Assembly (NCBI GenBank): GCA_020809705.1
Contig: CP085825.1
Span: 7,378,001 to 7,442,000, forward strand
DNA from: Calonectria ilicicola
Lineage: Eukaryota; Ascomycota; Sordariomycetes; Hypocreales; Nectriaceae
Length of the DNA stretch: 64,000 bases
Direction of reading: 5' to 3'
Of this stretch, positions 46,401 through 60,943 are shown piece after piece (positions within the stretch are counted from its first letter, which is position 1; the number at the start of each line of letters is the position of its first letter). A model generated the notes under the pieces. It was given only the letters and a program-made list of their open reading frames with translations. It was not told the origin of the DNA and did not search any database. Both the position numbers and the translations under genes were made by a program.

Positions 46401-48207
46401 ACTCATGACAAGCGGGAAGCCGCCTTATGTCGAGTTGAACCACTTACACGTGCTTGCTTGCATACACAAGAATGTCGGCTACGTAGTGCGAGGAAACAAA
46501 AAGGTGCTGCGCAAGTTGTTGCCCCCTCAAACGCGCTCAGGTGAACCCTGGTTCCCTGTCTGTGTCTTTCCGCGTGTATATGTGCGCGCATGTGTCGCAA
46601 AAACACCAAGATTGATTGATCATGACTACTACTATGTGCCCATGTTCCATCCCGCATCACCAACAGGATCGCAACACATCCGTCTCTTACCCCCCGCCTC
46701 CATCCCGCATTCCCCGTATTCGTCCCAATGCATGCTCTAGAAGGAACCCCGGGTTTTCGTCTTTTTAACACGTCTCTCTTTTATCTCTCGCGCTTTCCTC
46801 TGGTAGCTCGGCTACACTCCGAAACGACCTAGTCCATTTTCCCCCCCTCTCCCCCAGTTCTCCGTTTCCCCGCGACCCCAAAAGTTCGCCCGCCCCACAC
46901 CACGCAAGGCGCTGGGGTAAGTCAAAGTCATGATGGCTTGCTGCTGCAGCTGTTACTGCTGTTCTTGTTGCTTCAGCTGTTTGCTGATAGGCACAGCTAC
47001 CTGGTCCCAGTCTTTGCTGGCGGGCGCTCTCCCGAAGCCACATCATGTACGTGTGTGGGATTGCATCGCCGTCATGCTTCATGCTTGTGCGGTTACACTT
47101 GCGCGGACAGCGTACATGACACATGACATCCGCCCTCCTCTTCGTCCTTCTCCTCCTCCTCCAACTCCCCTTGCCAGTCCCGGACACGTGGATTCGGACA
47201 CCTCCAGGGCTGAGGGCTGTGTCTCGCGTCCTTTTTGGAGAAGTCTCAAAAAGTCTACCCGTCGGGCCGTCCTTGCAAACCCGTGTGTCCCCAAAATCAA
47301 ACACAAATAAGCCTTGCCAGGTTTGTCTCTGCTGGATTCCAAATCATCTTCCTACCAGGACCGCACGCATGTATCCATGTTCTCTCCCTCCCTCCCTCCC
47401 CGAGACTTTATTCCTCCTCTTCCCCGACTTCACCCGGACCAGACGTGGCTGACTGAAAAGAATGTAAGAAAGACCAAAAAAGCCCCATCAGGAAGACTAT
47501 TGAACTAGGGCTGTGCTTTCCTGGCGCATTCCCCTGACGGGCAGCCTGCAGATGCCCCCTTCCCCTACCTTTTTCCCTTGCCTGCATTAGGAGGGGGGCG
47601 CGGAGAAGGGTCCTTGTCAGAATCTCACAATATCCAGGTTCCTACGTCACGCTACATGGCACGTACAGGATCGAACATAAGTTTCGATCGCGCCCTCGGG
47701 TTAATGCCGACTAACCCTCCCGAGCCGGGTGTTGCATTGTGGGCGGCCTTTTTTTTTTTTTTTGGAGATGGTTGCTTCGCTGGACGTGGGCTGAGAAATC
47801 GGCTGTTTGCCTTGTCAACTAACCAATAGTTTGAGATTTATACACATGGCCTCAATGTCAACTCAACTCGCCTATCCAGGCGCAACCCCCCAAGGTAACC
47901 CTCAAGTCAAGGCAATGTATAACCTCGGTTACGAAACTTGACGGGTAAATGGCATCCTCGATCCGACACCGATCTTCTCGGCCTCGATTATTACCGAGCA
48001 TGCAGTGGCTGTTTACGCAAAACAAAACAAAACAAAAAAGAAAGAGGCAGGTTGGAATTAGTCAACTTTTTTCAATTTAGGACTGTTCGGCTTCCAGTCC
48101 AAGCAGTAGCTTTTTGTGTCATTTCATACATTAACATCATCTCATTCTCAATCCTCGGCCTCTGTACCCATGTTCACGAGGCATCCCAATCCCATAGCTC
48201 CATCTCT
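40475..48207. other. 7.7 kb gene-poor stretch, simple-repeat-rich
   Basis: No protein-coding gene, tRNA or rRNA is recognised on either strand; the frames present are short, overlapping and of low complexity. Simple repeats include GTACC/GTACCGT at 40878-40909, GTCTAC at 42873-42899, ATCGA/CATCG at 43155-43188, TTTCA at 45137-45155, CATC at 46063-46079 and a T-tract at 47751-47763. Pyrimidine-rich and A/T homopolymer tracts are common. Such a sequence would fit a large regulatory or noncoding-RNA region, but nothing proves it. Confidence 0.5.
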
Positions 48208-50098
<1,891 letters not shown>

Positions 50099-52516
50099 TT
50101 TTTCTGGTGGTGGTGCGGGGAGGTAAGGGAAGAAGCTGTTGGGAGGAGATTAGAAGAGAGCAGAGGGGAGGGAGGATGGAGGAGGAGGGGAGGGGAGGAA
50201 TGGAAAGAAATAAAAAAGGAAAAGAGGAGAAAAAGGTGAGGCGGGAAGAGGAGGTGATATTGAAACGAGCCGGGCCCAGGTCAGGACAGGTCAGGACAGG
50301 ACAACCCAGGTCAGGACAAGGAGGTACCACGACAGCCAGCCTACCTGCCTCTCGAGACGAGACACTGGACAAGGGCCATTCAGTAGGAAAACGGCCCTTT
50401 CTGACGTCGGGAAATGCACCCAGGCACTGCACACCCAAGCACCACCCAAGCAACACCCCACCCCATCTTGTCCCCATCTCGTCCTGTCGGCCGTGGCGCG
50501 GACGTTGCTGTGCGCCGCGTCGGCGTCGGCGGGCCAAGAAGATGGGAACGTGGGGCAATTCATGATTCCACTGAGCGTTCGATATTCACATGATTTTTGA
50601 TATGACGTACCTGGGGGGGGGGGTTGGAAATGAAATGAAAGGGGGACAAGGAAACGGGGATATTCTTTACCTCGAAATCAATGATTGAAGAAGAAAAGAA
50701 ATGAAGGAAGAAATGAAGCTGGAGAAGCAGAACCCGAGCTGTCGAATGGGGTGGTTTTAAGTGAGAGGGAAATGCAAGATGAGACAATGAGGAATCATCC
50801 AAAGCCGCTCCCCCAAGGAGGGGTAGCAGCCGTTGTCACAGCAGAAGCAGATGAGCAGCGGATGGACAGGCAAAGAGGGGCACGCCACCAATAAACTCGC
50901 CGTCCTGTCGGTTCACCTCCAATCCCCTGCGCGCTCCCTCGCATGCCCTCTCCGCCACGTCCTGTAAACCTCGCAGCTGTATTTAGCCAGCTCTCAATGA
51001 CCCAAAACTGAAACTTGTTGGGATGGGACGGTGCTCTGGCTCTGGTTGCTTGGTGCAGGACATGCAGTGCGTGCTGCAGCAGTCTGTATGTACACACACC
51101 CCGCGCCGCGCCCGGAGCTCCCAATTTCGCCCACTAGCTTGGCCCCTCCCCCTCCAAAAAAAAAAAAAAAGACCGCCCGCGCGCGCCAATGGTCGTGGAC
51201 CAACAAGCTCCCGCCATGCGCTAGCAACGTCCCAAAGAGAGGGAGCTGTTTATGTCGGGCCCCCACTGTCCGTAGCTAGCTAGTTATCTGCTCTGTGCCT
51301 CTGCTTTCCGTATCTGAAATCCGTCCGCCGTTCCCCCAACCCAGCCCAGCTCAGCTCAGCTCGCTCGCTCGCTCTATCTATTCCGTGTGTGTGCTTGGGC
51401 ATCTCTCACTCAGCAGCCATCAACCATGACCAAGACGGCCTCGTTCTTTGCCAATGCCTTATTCAACTTATGCAGCCATTGATGACTTTGATTGATTGAT
51501 GACCAAACCCCGCTCCACACACATATGTACGTCGCCGAGTTCCACCATCACCCATCTCCGTCGCTACCGCAACAAATATGTACAGTACACACACAAGCCT
51601 CACTCACACACGCTTCTCCGGTCTCGACCCCGATTCGGACATTGCTTTTCCGCTCCAGAAAACCTAGCCCCCATGACACACCGCGGTGACCATGGCGATG
51701 GCCGAGTTTCCACAAATCAATTCGGCCATCTCGCCGAATCGGCGCCCACCAAACCACCCAAAAAAGGCCCACCCCGTGTCTCCAAGCTCACCTTTTCTTG
51801 CCTTGCCCTTGGCATCTTCTCGAATTCTCGACCCACCCCCAAATCGCTTGGTCTGGCTTGGTCTGGCCTGGTCTGGTCTGTCTGTTGTCTTGGGGCAATC
51901 CCAGAAACTGCGCTGCTCGCTGCTCGGCATATTCGCTCGTATCCACTCACTAACAAACCCGTTCTTGAATATCTGACAAATTCACTACCTACTGTACCTG
52001 TTCCGTACTTGTACTGGTACTTGTACTTGTACATGTTCTCGACCACAGATGCCAATGACCCAGGCAAGGGCCGCACACACATACACACACAAACACCGCA
52101 AATGACGACATCCAGCCCGTTGCAGATCCATCCATCCCAAATCAATCAAATCAAAATCAAATCAAATCAAATCAAACCCCTTCCCCAGCGAACGTATACA
52201 TCCTTGTTTTTGTACTCAAGGCCCCGTCTCGGAAGGCTTAGTCCTATCTACCTCGTCTAGCCTTCTGTTCGTTCGGTCGTTCGCTCGCTTGCTCGCTCGC
52301 TTCAGCGGCTTGACTTTGCTGTATCCATGAACCTTGCTTCAACTGCACCCCGCCAACACCCCTGCCCCAATCTCAAGCTCAAGTCCCATCATGAGAGCAT
52401 GCTCGCCTTGGCTCGTTTCCTTAATATGACAAGACGCCTCCCAGACTCGAGCCCGCTCGCCGTCTATTGTCCCTTGTGTGACCTTCATTCGTCCTCTCCT
52501 CCTTCAAGAGACTCAT
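50099..52516. other. Promoter side of the isomerase gene and Sch9 3' flank
   Basis: 2.4 kb without a supported gene. It has a G-tract at 50611-50624, an A-tract near 51157-51171, CTCG-type repeats near 51350-51375 and 52265-52302, a GTACTT repeat at 52004-52033 and an AAATC repeat at 52139-52176. A G/A-rich stretch at 50100-50250 on the plus strand reads as a pyrimidine tract toward the isomerase start. Confidence 0.45.
52139..52176. repeat. AAATC/AATCA microsatellite
   Basis: Short tandem units of five to six bases (ATCAAATCAAAATC...) in the flank of the Sch9 gene. Copy number is readable but imperfect. Confidence 0.7.
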
Positions 52517-54672
52517 CTATCGCTGGTCCCGCAAGCTTCCCACAAACGATGGGTCCTTAACACTGCCGCCAGCGTCTCCAAGACCCGCAATTGGTCGGTT
52601 GTAACTGAATCCCTGGAACTGGTTCTGCATCGTCTGCGACAGCATCGGGCCTTCGACATACGAATCCTTGGGCTCTTCTGACGTGAATTCGGGGTCAAAG
52701 TTGGCCGTGTCCAGTGCGTCCGCCTATTTAACATGCCATTAGTCACTGCACACTTCAAAGAATTAAACACAGGATGCAGCATCAGTATACTACTTACCAC
52801 ATTGGGCTTGAAAGCCGGCTCATACTTGCGTTGGAGCAGTTTGCGCCAGTCAATGGCATGGAAGAAGGGGTGCGCCTTGATCTCGGCAGAGCCGTTGGCT
52901 CCTAGACGCTCCTCGGGGTTGCGGTTCAGGAGCTTTGTCAAGAGGTCCTTGGCCGCAGGAGGTACCACGTCCGAAAAGTGAAGAGGATCTGAAAGAATCT
53001 TGCGGTACATTTCGTTGGTGTTCTCGTCGTAAAAGGGTGGTAGACCAGTCAACATTTCGTAGAGTAGCACTCCCAGAGTCCACCAATCGACCGTCTTGTT
53101 GTAGCCCTGGCCCATCAGCAGCTCGGGGGCCAGGTATTCAGGGGTACCGCAGAAGGTGTTTGTGCGGTCCTCGTCCTTCATGTCCAGCTTGCAGAGACCG
53201 AAATCGCACAGGGCAATGTGGCCTTGGTAATCGAGCAGGATGTTCTCGGGCTTGAGATCACGGTAGATGACATTGAATCCGTGGAGACACTCTAAAGCAC
53301 ACAGAAGCTCTGCCGTGTAGAATCGTGATCGGTTAACATCGAAGCGGTGCTCCTTTTGCAGGTGGTGGAACAGCTCTCCTCCGTTGACGAATGCCAACAC
53401 AAAGTATAGCTTCTCTGGTGACTGGAAACTGAACTTAAGAGGCACAATGAAGGGGTTGTTGATCTGCGCCAGCACAGATCGTTCCGCCAGGGTGTGAGCT
53501 ACTTCCGATCGAGAAATGATGTGCGCCTTGCGGATGGTCTTAAGAGCGTAGATTCGGTTCGTGTCCTTTTTTCGCACTTGCATAACCTTACCAAAGCTGC
53601 CCTTGCCCACGACCTTGAGGAGCTCGAAATCCTCAATCTTGAGCTTGCCCGCGCGAGTCTCGACATACTCGACTCCAATCTTGAGCTTGCCGGTACCGTA
53701 CTGCACATCAACCCAATCGACGCCACTGTGGCCTTCGCCCTTGTGGCGAGCGGCGTGCTCGGCGGCAGCCTTTTCGCGGTCCTTCTTGCTGGCCTTGGGA
53801 TCCTCCACAAAGGGCTGCCTCTCCTCGAACCTGGGGTTAATTCGTGCCACGCCCAAAAAGATGTCCTGACTACGCCCCGACCCTGGAGGTGCGTTGGGGT
53901 TACGCATATATAAGTGAATCACGAGCTCCGTCACTCTTGAAACATCAAACTTGTACTGAGTGTTTCCACCCGCCCACAGGGGGTTCTCTGGGTTGCCATC
54001 GACCGAGTTGACAAAGACCTGAACCTTGTCGAAATCCAAGAGAGCATAAGGCATGTACTTGCCAGAAATTCGGCCGTGGTTGGTGGGAAGAGGGCCAAAG
54101 CCACCAGCAGAGGAGTGGGGTCGATTGGCACCGTTGACGAAAGATCCTGCAACACGTTGTGATGAACCCGGCCGCACAGAGCCCGCCATGCTAAGGGCGT
54201 TGCTCGAGGAGAGCGATCCTTGGTGGGATGAGGTGAATGCATTGCGATGTTGTTCGGGAAGGGAGAATCCTTGACCCTCGTGCAGGGTGACGACGAGAAT
54301 ACCGGGCTTGGGGGGCTTGACAACTGGCGCTTGCGTCATGGTCTCTGAAGCAGCTGGGTGGACAGTCAGCCCTGGTTGCATGAGTTCTCTATGGTTGAAT
54401 ACTCACCGATGGCGCTTTCGGTGGTGGGAGTGATAGCGCCGCTAGGCTGGCCTTTCTCTTCCTTATCTGTGATGGTAGATGTCGACGGAGATCGAGAAAA
54501 GGGGCTCAAAGGACCCAGATGGGTTTCCTTTAACTCTAGATTTCATGGTCAGCATTCATGGAGCATATGCCAGGGCCCGGATGCAACGGGGGGGAAGCCC
54601 AGGGCGGTTGGGTTGGGGGGTGGAGGATAAATGGGTGGTGGTAAACATACTCTTGGTGAGCTTCCACGACAT
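52517..54672 (-). CDS. Sch9-type AGC protein kinase with C2 domain
   Basis: Four exons: 54672-54651, 54535-54407, 54344-52798 and 52723-52517, giving 634 residues. The N-terminus MSWKLTKKLKETHLGPLSPF is characteristic of fungal Sch9 kinases and confirms the small first exons. A C2-like region (about 60-270: GILVVTLHEGQGFSLPE ... DWVDVQYGTGKLKIGVEYV) precedes the kinase domain (about 290-550): GKGSFGKVMQV, catalytic loop YRDLKPENILLD, CDFGL, activation loop TNTFCGTPEYLAPEL, with the Thr that PDK1 kinases phosphorylate. The last exon brings the AGC tail with hydrophobic motif QFQGFSYN. Sch9 is the yeast S6K-like target of TORC1 controlling growth, stress and nutrient responses. Confidence 0.95.
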
Positions 54673-57035
54673 GGTTGCGACTGAGAGGGCGAGGTATTTG
54701 CGAGGGGTCCAAAAAAAGGTGTAATCAAGGAGCCAGGTCGACGACGGTGTCGAAGACTCGGTTCCGAGGAGAAGTGCGATGTGAGAGGAGCAGAAACGAG
54801 TGCGCAGTGCCGGCTAAAGCACAGTCGAGCACCGAGGCGATGGCGTGGCGGATGAGATGCAACCGTTGTTGGGCTCAGCCGAGTGGGTGATTTGTAACCC
54901 CGCAGACACGGGCAACCTGGAGGCGCGTGGTCGGGCCGCGCGAAGGATGGAACAGGAGGGACTCGCGGGGACGTCGATGGCAGCGGGAGGATGCGGAATG
55001 GAATGTGGTGACAGTCGATAGGGGTCGAGACAGTTCGAGATTTGCAGTCGAGGTGAGAGGGCGAGAGCAGAGCGGAGAGAAGTAGTTGGCGGGTGTCAGA
55101 AGGAATACCTTGGCTTACTGATGTGCAGCGCCGCGCAGCGCTGTACCTACTACCGGGATCCTGAGAAAGGGATGATGAAATTCAGGGCCCATCAGATTGC
55201 GGCTTAGGTGGTTTTGGGAAGCGTGGCAGTGACCAGTAGTGGCCACAGAGCCGGCGACCAGTGGGCTTGCGGCGCACAGTAGTGAACCTAGTGGGCGCAG
55301 TGGGCCTGGCAACCCCGGAGAAGGGGGGGCCAGTTTGGAAGGGTGAGGGACAGGGGCGGGGCCGATTCGCACTGTGGCTGATCTGCATTTCAGGGCGGCG
55401 GCCGGCGGTGGCACTGGGCTAGGGCACAGTGCCGGGTGCTAGCCCCGGCTTGAGACCTCACTGTACACCTGGTCTCGAACGCTGTGGCCCTGGCACTCTC
55501 GGTTGAGCCGCCACTATCCAATGCAATGTCAGAAGACCCCATCGATGGGAAGACGAGATGAAAACAAGTAATTACAGGTCGAAAAGTCTCGAGAAGGATA
55601 AGATTTGCGTGGCTCGGCCCCCAGGGGCTCACAAATTTTTTGTAAATGAGCATGGCATCGTATCTGTTGGATTGGGTCATTTTTTTTTTAATTGTGTGGA
55701 GGTGCAGCCGCAGCCCGGGGAAAGAAAGTCAAATTTAGAATGCAGCGCGCAGAGGTTGCAGAGGTGCAGAGACGCTGCGGCGAGGGCAGATGGCTAATTG
55801 CAGATCGATTACGGAGTACAGACTACGTTTGGCGGTACGCACGCCTTTCCCCAGCACTAAAACCACTGCTATATCTCTGACAAGCAATCGAGGTGGGGAC
55901 CCCTCGGTGATGGTGGAACACAGTCCTTTAAAATAAGTCGAGCAAGACTGAGCGTGGTGCATTGCAGGCTAGACCAAACGCCTTGTGGACCACGTGTGAG
56001 ATGCGCAGGATGCGGGCAACACAACTGTCAACTAAGGTGGCTCAGCGTGACGACGCTTGGCGAGAAGCCATCTCCAATCGAGCCCAATCGAGCTGAGCGA
56101 CGGAGTCCTCGGTAGCGCTGCACCACCAGATGAACTGCCAAGATGCATTGTGGTTCGTGTCTATTTTTGGGGACAAGGAGGCATCCAATAACACACCCAA
56201 TGCATGTCTCTGCCCTTTCAATTTTTTTTCGGTCGCATTGGTGTCTAGATGACGACCTCTTTCTGGGTTGTGGTGGGGTTGTCATGTTACAGGTATTGTG
56301 TGTGTTGTCTTTTGTACTGTGGATTAATTGCGAGCGATGAGTGTGAGTTGCCGGCTTGCGCAGCAGCAGCCTCCATACAAACTTTATAATCTGCAAGACA
56401 AAAATTGCCAATGCATCACAAACATATCCTGGAAAAACCAAGAACCCACAATGACATAGCCAACAGGTCCAGGGTTGGGTTGATCGACAAGCAACACTCC
56501 ATGAAACAGGATTGATGCCATCTTGATGCTGTCCTACCCTACAGCACCATGCCCCCTCTCGCCCCCGCTGGATCCAAAAAAGGGGGACCTCCCTCTCAGC
56601 TCAGGGGAACGGAACCAACCAGCCACTGCCGCCCATGAGCCACCACTGCGCTGTAGCCACAACAGCCCCCCTGGCTGGGACAGGCTGTGGGGGCCTGACA
56701 CATCAGGCCGAAACCTCGTGGCCAGCCTGGCATGAGCCGCAATAGGACACATTTTCGAGAAGCTCGAAATTCAGTTGCTAGAGGAGCTCCGAGCTGCTGC
56801 TGACCAGGGCTTGACGATTGATGAGGTAGACGGCGTCGAATGCCTCTGCGTTTCTCTCTAAATTCGATATTTGCAATTCTCTAAAAAAAAATAATTACGG
56901 CGAACCTCCGCTGCAACGCCGCATGGTGGACGCTCCTAGGAACTCCTGCCGCTGACCCCACTACGTATCCTCTCGACATCACCGCCCTGGCCTGGACAGC
57001 TTGCATCTTCACCTCTGCGACAACCCACCGCCAAG
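54673..57035. promoter_or_regulatory. Divergent promoter Sch9 / COPI beta-prime
   Basis: 2.4 kb between divergent start codons. No gene is supported. The region just upstream of 57036 is pyrimidine-rich, typical of highly expressed fungal genes, while 54680-55100 is G/A-rich on the plus strand and serves the Sch9 side. Confidence 0.4.
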
Positions 57036-59821
57036 ATGAAGTTAGACGTAAAGGTCAGTACTGCGCAGCACCCTCCCTTGGTCGCCATGTCCCTTCCGCT
57101 GTCCATTGCTTTGCGACTCCCCAACTAACCCAATCGTGCGACAACAGCGCCAGCTCTATGCTCGCAGCGAGCGAGTCAAGGGCATCGACTTCCACCCTCA
57201 GGAGCCATGGATCCTCACCACCCTCTACAGCGGTATGCACTGCATCGACGTCGCCTCGTGGCCGGCGCGCATTCAAGCTGACCCCGTCATATAGGCCATG
57301 TCTACATCTGGTCCTACGAGACGCAACAGATTGTCAAGACCTTTGAGCTTACCGATGTCCCTGTCCGTGCCGGTCGATTCATTGCGAGGAAGAACTGGAT
57401 CGTGTGTGGTTCCGATGATTTCCAGCTCAGAGTCTACAACTACAACACAAGCGAGAAGGTGGCGGCATTCGAAGGCCACCCCGATTACATTCGAGCCATT
57501 GCCGTCCACCCCACGCAGCCCTTTGTGCTTACTGCCTCAGATGACATGACCATCAAGCTTTGGGATTGGGAGAAGGGCTGGAAGTGTGTGCAAGTATTCG
57601 AGGGCCACGGCCACTACGTCATGGGCCTTGCCATCAACCCCAAGGACACCAACACATTTGCTTCCGCCTGTCTTGACCGAACCGTCAAGATCTGGAGCCT
57701 AGGATCCTCGACCCCCAACTTTACTCTCGAAGCCCACGAGACCAAGGGTGTCAACCACGTCGACTACTACCCTCACTCCGACAAGCCCTACCTCCTCACC
57801 ACATCAGACGACCGAACTGTCAAGATCTGGGATTACACCACAAAGTCCCTGATTGCCACCCTCGAGGGCCACACCAACAATGTTTCATTTGCTTGCTACC
57901 ACCCTGAATTGCCCGTCATCATCTCCGGTTCCGAGGACGGCACAATCCGAGTTTGGCACGCCAACACGTACCGATTCGAGCAGTCACTCAACTACAGCCT
58001 TGAGCGAGCGTGGTGTGTTTCATACCAGAAGGGAAAGCAGGGTATTGCTGTTGGTTTCGACGATGGTGCGGTTGTCGTCAAGCTGGGCCGAGAGGAGCCT
58101 GCCGTGTCAATGGATGCCTCTGGCAAGTTGATCTGGGCTAGACATAACGAGGTTGTTTCCGCTATTATCAAGGGTGGAGGTATGTATTTTTTTTTTATGC
58201 CAGACTGCGGTTCCCAGTTGATATGCTAACAAAACCAAGACGCATCCATCAAGGACAACGAGCCCATTAGCCTTCCCACCAAGGACCTCGGCACTTGCGA
58301 AGTGTACCCCCAGACCCTTATTCACTCTCCCAACGGTCGTTTCGTCGCTGTGTGTGGTGATGGCGAATATATTATCTACACTGCCCTTGCCTGGCGTAAC
58401 AAGGCTTTCGGTTCAGCACTGGACTTTGTCTGGGCATCCAAGGACAACAGCAACGACTTCGCCATCCGCGAGTCGGCCATGAGCGTGAAGCTTTTCAGGA
58501 ACTTTGTTGAGAAGCCTGGCGGTTTGGATGTCGGTTTCCAGGCCGAAAAGCTCCATGGTGGAGTTTTGCTTGGTGTTACTGGACAGGGCGGCGTCTCCTT
58601 CTTTGACTGGGCCACTGGTGGTGGCTTAGTGCGAAGAATCGAGGTGGAGCCCAAGCAGGTCTACTGGTCTGAGAGTGGAGAGCTGGTTACAATTGCTTGC
58701 GAGGACAGCTTCTACGTTTTGCGATTCTCTCGAGAGGCCTACGTCGAGGCTGTGCAGGCCGGCCAGGTAGAGGAAGACGGCGTTGAGGCTGCCTTCGAGG
58801 TCATTACAGATATTAGTGAAAAGTAAGTGGCAGGAGACTTATACCCCTTGAGAAACCTACACTAACAAGGACAAGCGTGCGAACCGGCGAGTGGGTTGGC
58901 GACTGCTTCATCTACACTAACGGCACCAACCGACTGAACTACCTTGTTGGTGACCAGACTTACACTGTCTCTCACTTCGACAAGTCCATGTACATCCTGG
59001 GCTATATCCAGAGAGACTCGCGAATTTACCTTGCAGACAAGGATGTCAATGTTACATCATTTGGTCTTTCACTGCCGGTCCTGGAGTACCAGACGCTGGT
59101 GCTCCGAGAGGACATGGAGACGGCTGCCGAGCTGCTCCCCACGATTCCTCAAGACCAGCTTAACAAGATTGCCCGCTTCCTGGAGGGCCAAGGCCACAAG
59201 GAACTTGCTCTAGAAGTTGCTACTGATCCCGAGCACAAGTTTGACCTTGCTCTAGGACTTAACCAGCTCGACATTGCGCTCGAGCTTGCGCGAGAGGCTG
59301 ATGCCGACCACAAGTGGAAGACTGTTGGAGATGCTGCCCTGTCTGCTTGGGATGTTACTCTTGCCGCCGAGTGCTTCACTCACGCCAAGGATTTGGGCTC
59401 TCTTCTGCTCCTGCACTCGTCGACAGGTGACCGTGACGGCTTGGCTGCTCTCGCCGCTCAGGCCCAGGAGGCGGGCGCTCACAACGTCGCTTTCTCATGT
59501 CTCTGGCTGCTCGGCGACGTTGAGGCCTGCACAAAGATTCTGACTGAGACTGGACGACATGCCGAGGCGGTCCTGTTCTCGCAAACTTACAAGCCCAGCT
59601 TGACAGTACCAACCGTCAAGGACTGGAAGGAGAACCTCGAGAAGAACAAGCGGGGTCGCGTGGCTAAGCTAATTGGTGTGCCAACCGAGGACGAGGATCT
59701 CTTCCCCGAATGGGATGCATGGTTAAAGGTGGAGTCGGAAGGTGGTGCTGTAGAGGAGGTTGCAGAAGTGAATGGGGAAGAAGCGGAAGAGGCTGAGGAG
59801 GAGAGCGAGGATGACGAGTAA
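57036..59821 (+). CDS. SEC27: Coatomer subunit beta-prime (COPB2/Sec27)
   Basis: Five exons: 57036-57053, 57148-57232, 57295-58179, 58240-58822 and 58876-59821, giving 838 residues. The first exon encodes only MKLDVK and the join restores [21 protein letters not shown], the canonical start of this subunit. Six or more WD40 repeats span about residues 10-300 ([55 protein letters not shown]). A second beta-propeller and an alpha-solenoid follow ([38 protein letters not shown]), and the tail is acidic ([14 protein letters not shown]). Beta-prime binds dilysine cargo and forms part of the COPI coat for Golgi-to-ER retrieval. Every intron keeps the frame. Confidence 0.97.
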
Positions 59822-60492
59822 GAAGTCAGCGTCGTTTTTGCAGGCGATTGTTAGAAACGGGATGGACGGGTGTAGAAAAGGATGGGCTTCATTTTCCGTT
59901 GGTGGGATTGCCTTGGTGCATCAATGAGTATAATGAGAGATAAGAGAAAGAAATCTATAAGCTACCCACGGTCGATGAGCAGCATGGGGCAGCATGTGAG
60001 ATGTGAGACATGAGACATGAGATGAAATGATTGGCGGGAGGGAGGCCTCTGCACCACTCAGCGCAGTACCGGTCCAGCGCAGCGCAGTGTGTTCAGTAGT
60101 GAGTGAGTGGCGTGAGTTGGATTAGGCTACTGGGTTAAGAACAAAGTTGGTGGATAAGCTACGCGCGGAGAGCGCATCCGTGTCCATGTGCCACAGCTTA
60201 GCACGCTCCCCGCAGCGGGTTTCAGCGAATCTCAAGGGCAGCTCAGCTGAGGACGGGCGGTTAGACCGCTTCCCTGTTCAGCTGCTGGTGGCTGGCTGGC
60301 GGTTGCATTGACGTGTACTGGGTACGGGATTGTGATGGACAAACAAATAAATGCGGAAGACGCACCCGTGGTTGGGAGAGGGAAAATTAAGCTAGTTTTC
60401 TTCCTTTTCTCTCTCCCTCCTCCCGATTGATCAGACTGTTTGAATCCCGCTCTCGTCTGCACACACACCCAATCGCACACACCGCGCGCAAG
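59822..60492. other. Intergenic between COPI subunit and Cys-rich gene
   Basis: Contains the COPI gene 3' end and the next promoter. A GAGACATGAGACATGA-like short repeat is at about 60003-60020. No gene is seen. Confidence 0.45.
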
Positions 60493-60943
60493 ATGCCTAC
60501 TATTCAACCCCCTCAGAAGCAGGCTCCCATGGAGATGACGTCTTCCATGCGCCAGAACAGTGAGCGACCCGACATTGTTGACCGGCAGCCTGTAAGTGGT
60601 TTCCCTCTTCCAACCTATCTCAGTGTGTTATGATGTGTGGGTGGGTGTTTTACTGCTCATGTTTCCCCCTCCTCATGGTGGCATGTCAGCCCCTCATTGT
60701 GGTTCGTTGGGCATCTTTGACACAACTATGAAAGGGACGGAGATTTGTGAATTTATGATTTATGCACACCCACACGCACGCGCGGATTTGTACTTGCACA
60801 GTGGTGCTAACCGCTTTTTTCCATCTTAGTCTGCTGAGCCTCGTCCCGAATCCGAGTCACAAATGTCTTTGCGCGGTGGCGGCATGAGCCTTGGCTTTGA
60901 CTGCTGCGACGGATCATGCCGCTTCCACAAGCACTGCTGCTAA
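60493..60943 (+). CDS. Small Cys-rich protein of 70 residues, function unknown
   Basis: Two exons, 60493-60591 and 60830-60943, separated by a 238 nt intron (GTAAGT donor, GCTAAC branch point, CTTAG acceptor), long for this locus. The product is 70 residues: a Met/Gln/Pro-rich polar N-terminus, then SLRGGGMSLGFD and a Cys-rich end CCDGSCRFHKHCC. There is no signal peptide, so it is cytosolic or membrane-associated, perhaps through palmitoylated Cys. The fact that the join gives an open frame ending in a tidy Cys block supports it. The family is unrecognised; the C-terminal Cys-Cys motif recalls small fungal membrane-linked proteins, but that is only a resemblance. Confidence 0.7.

Noticed and set aside
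46765..47304. 179-codon minus-strand frame in the gene desert
   Set aside because: Overlaps open frames on the other strand, no recognised domain, Arg/Ser-rich composition expected from GC-rich noncoding DNA.
46930..47310. Cys-rich frame beginning MMACCCSCYCCSCC
   Set aside because: Produced by a TGC/TGT-rich low-complexity stretch; the rest of the frame is Pro/Ser noise and no splice signals extend it.
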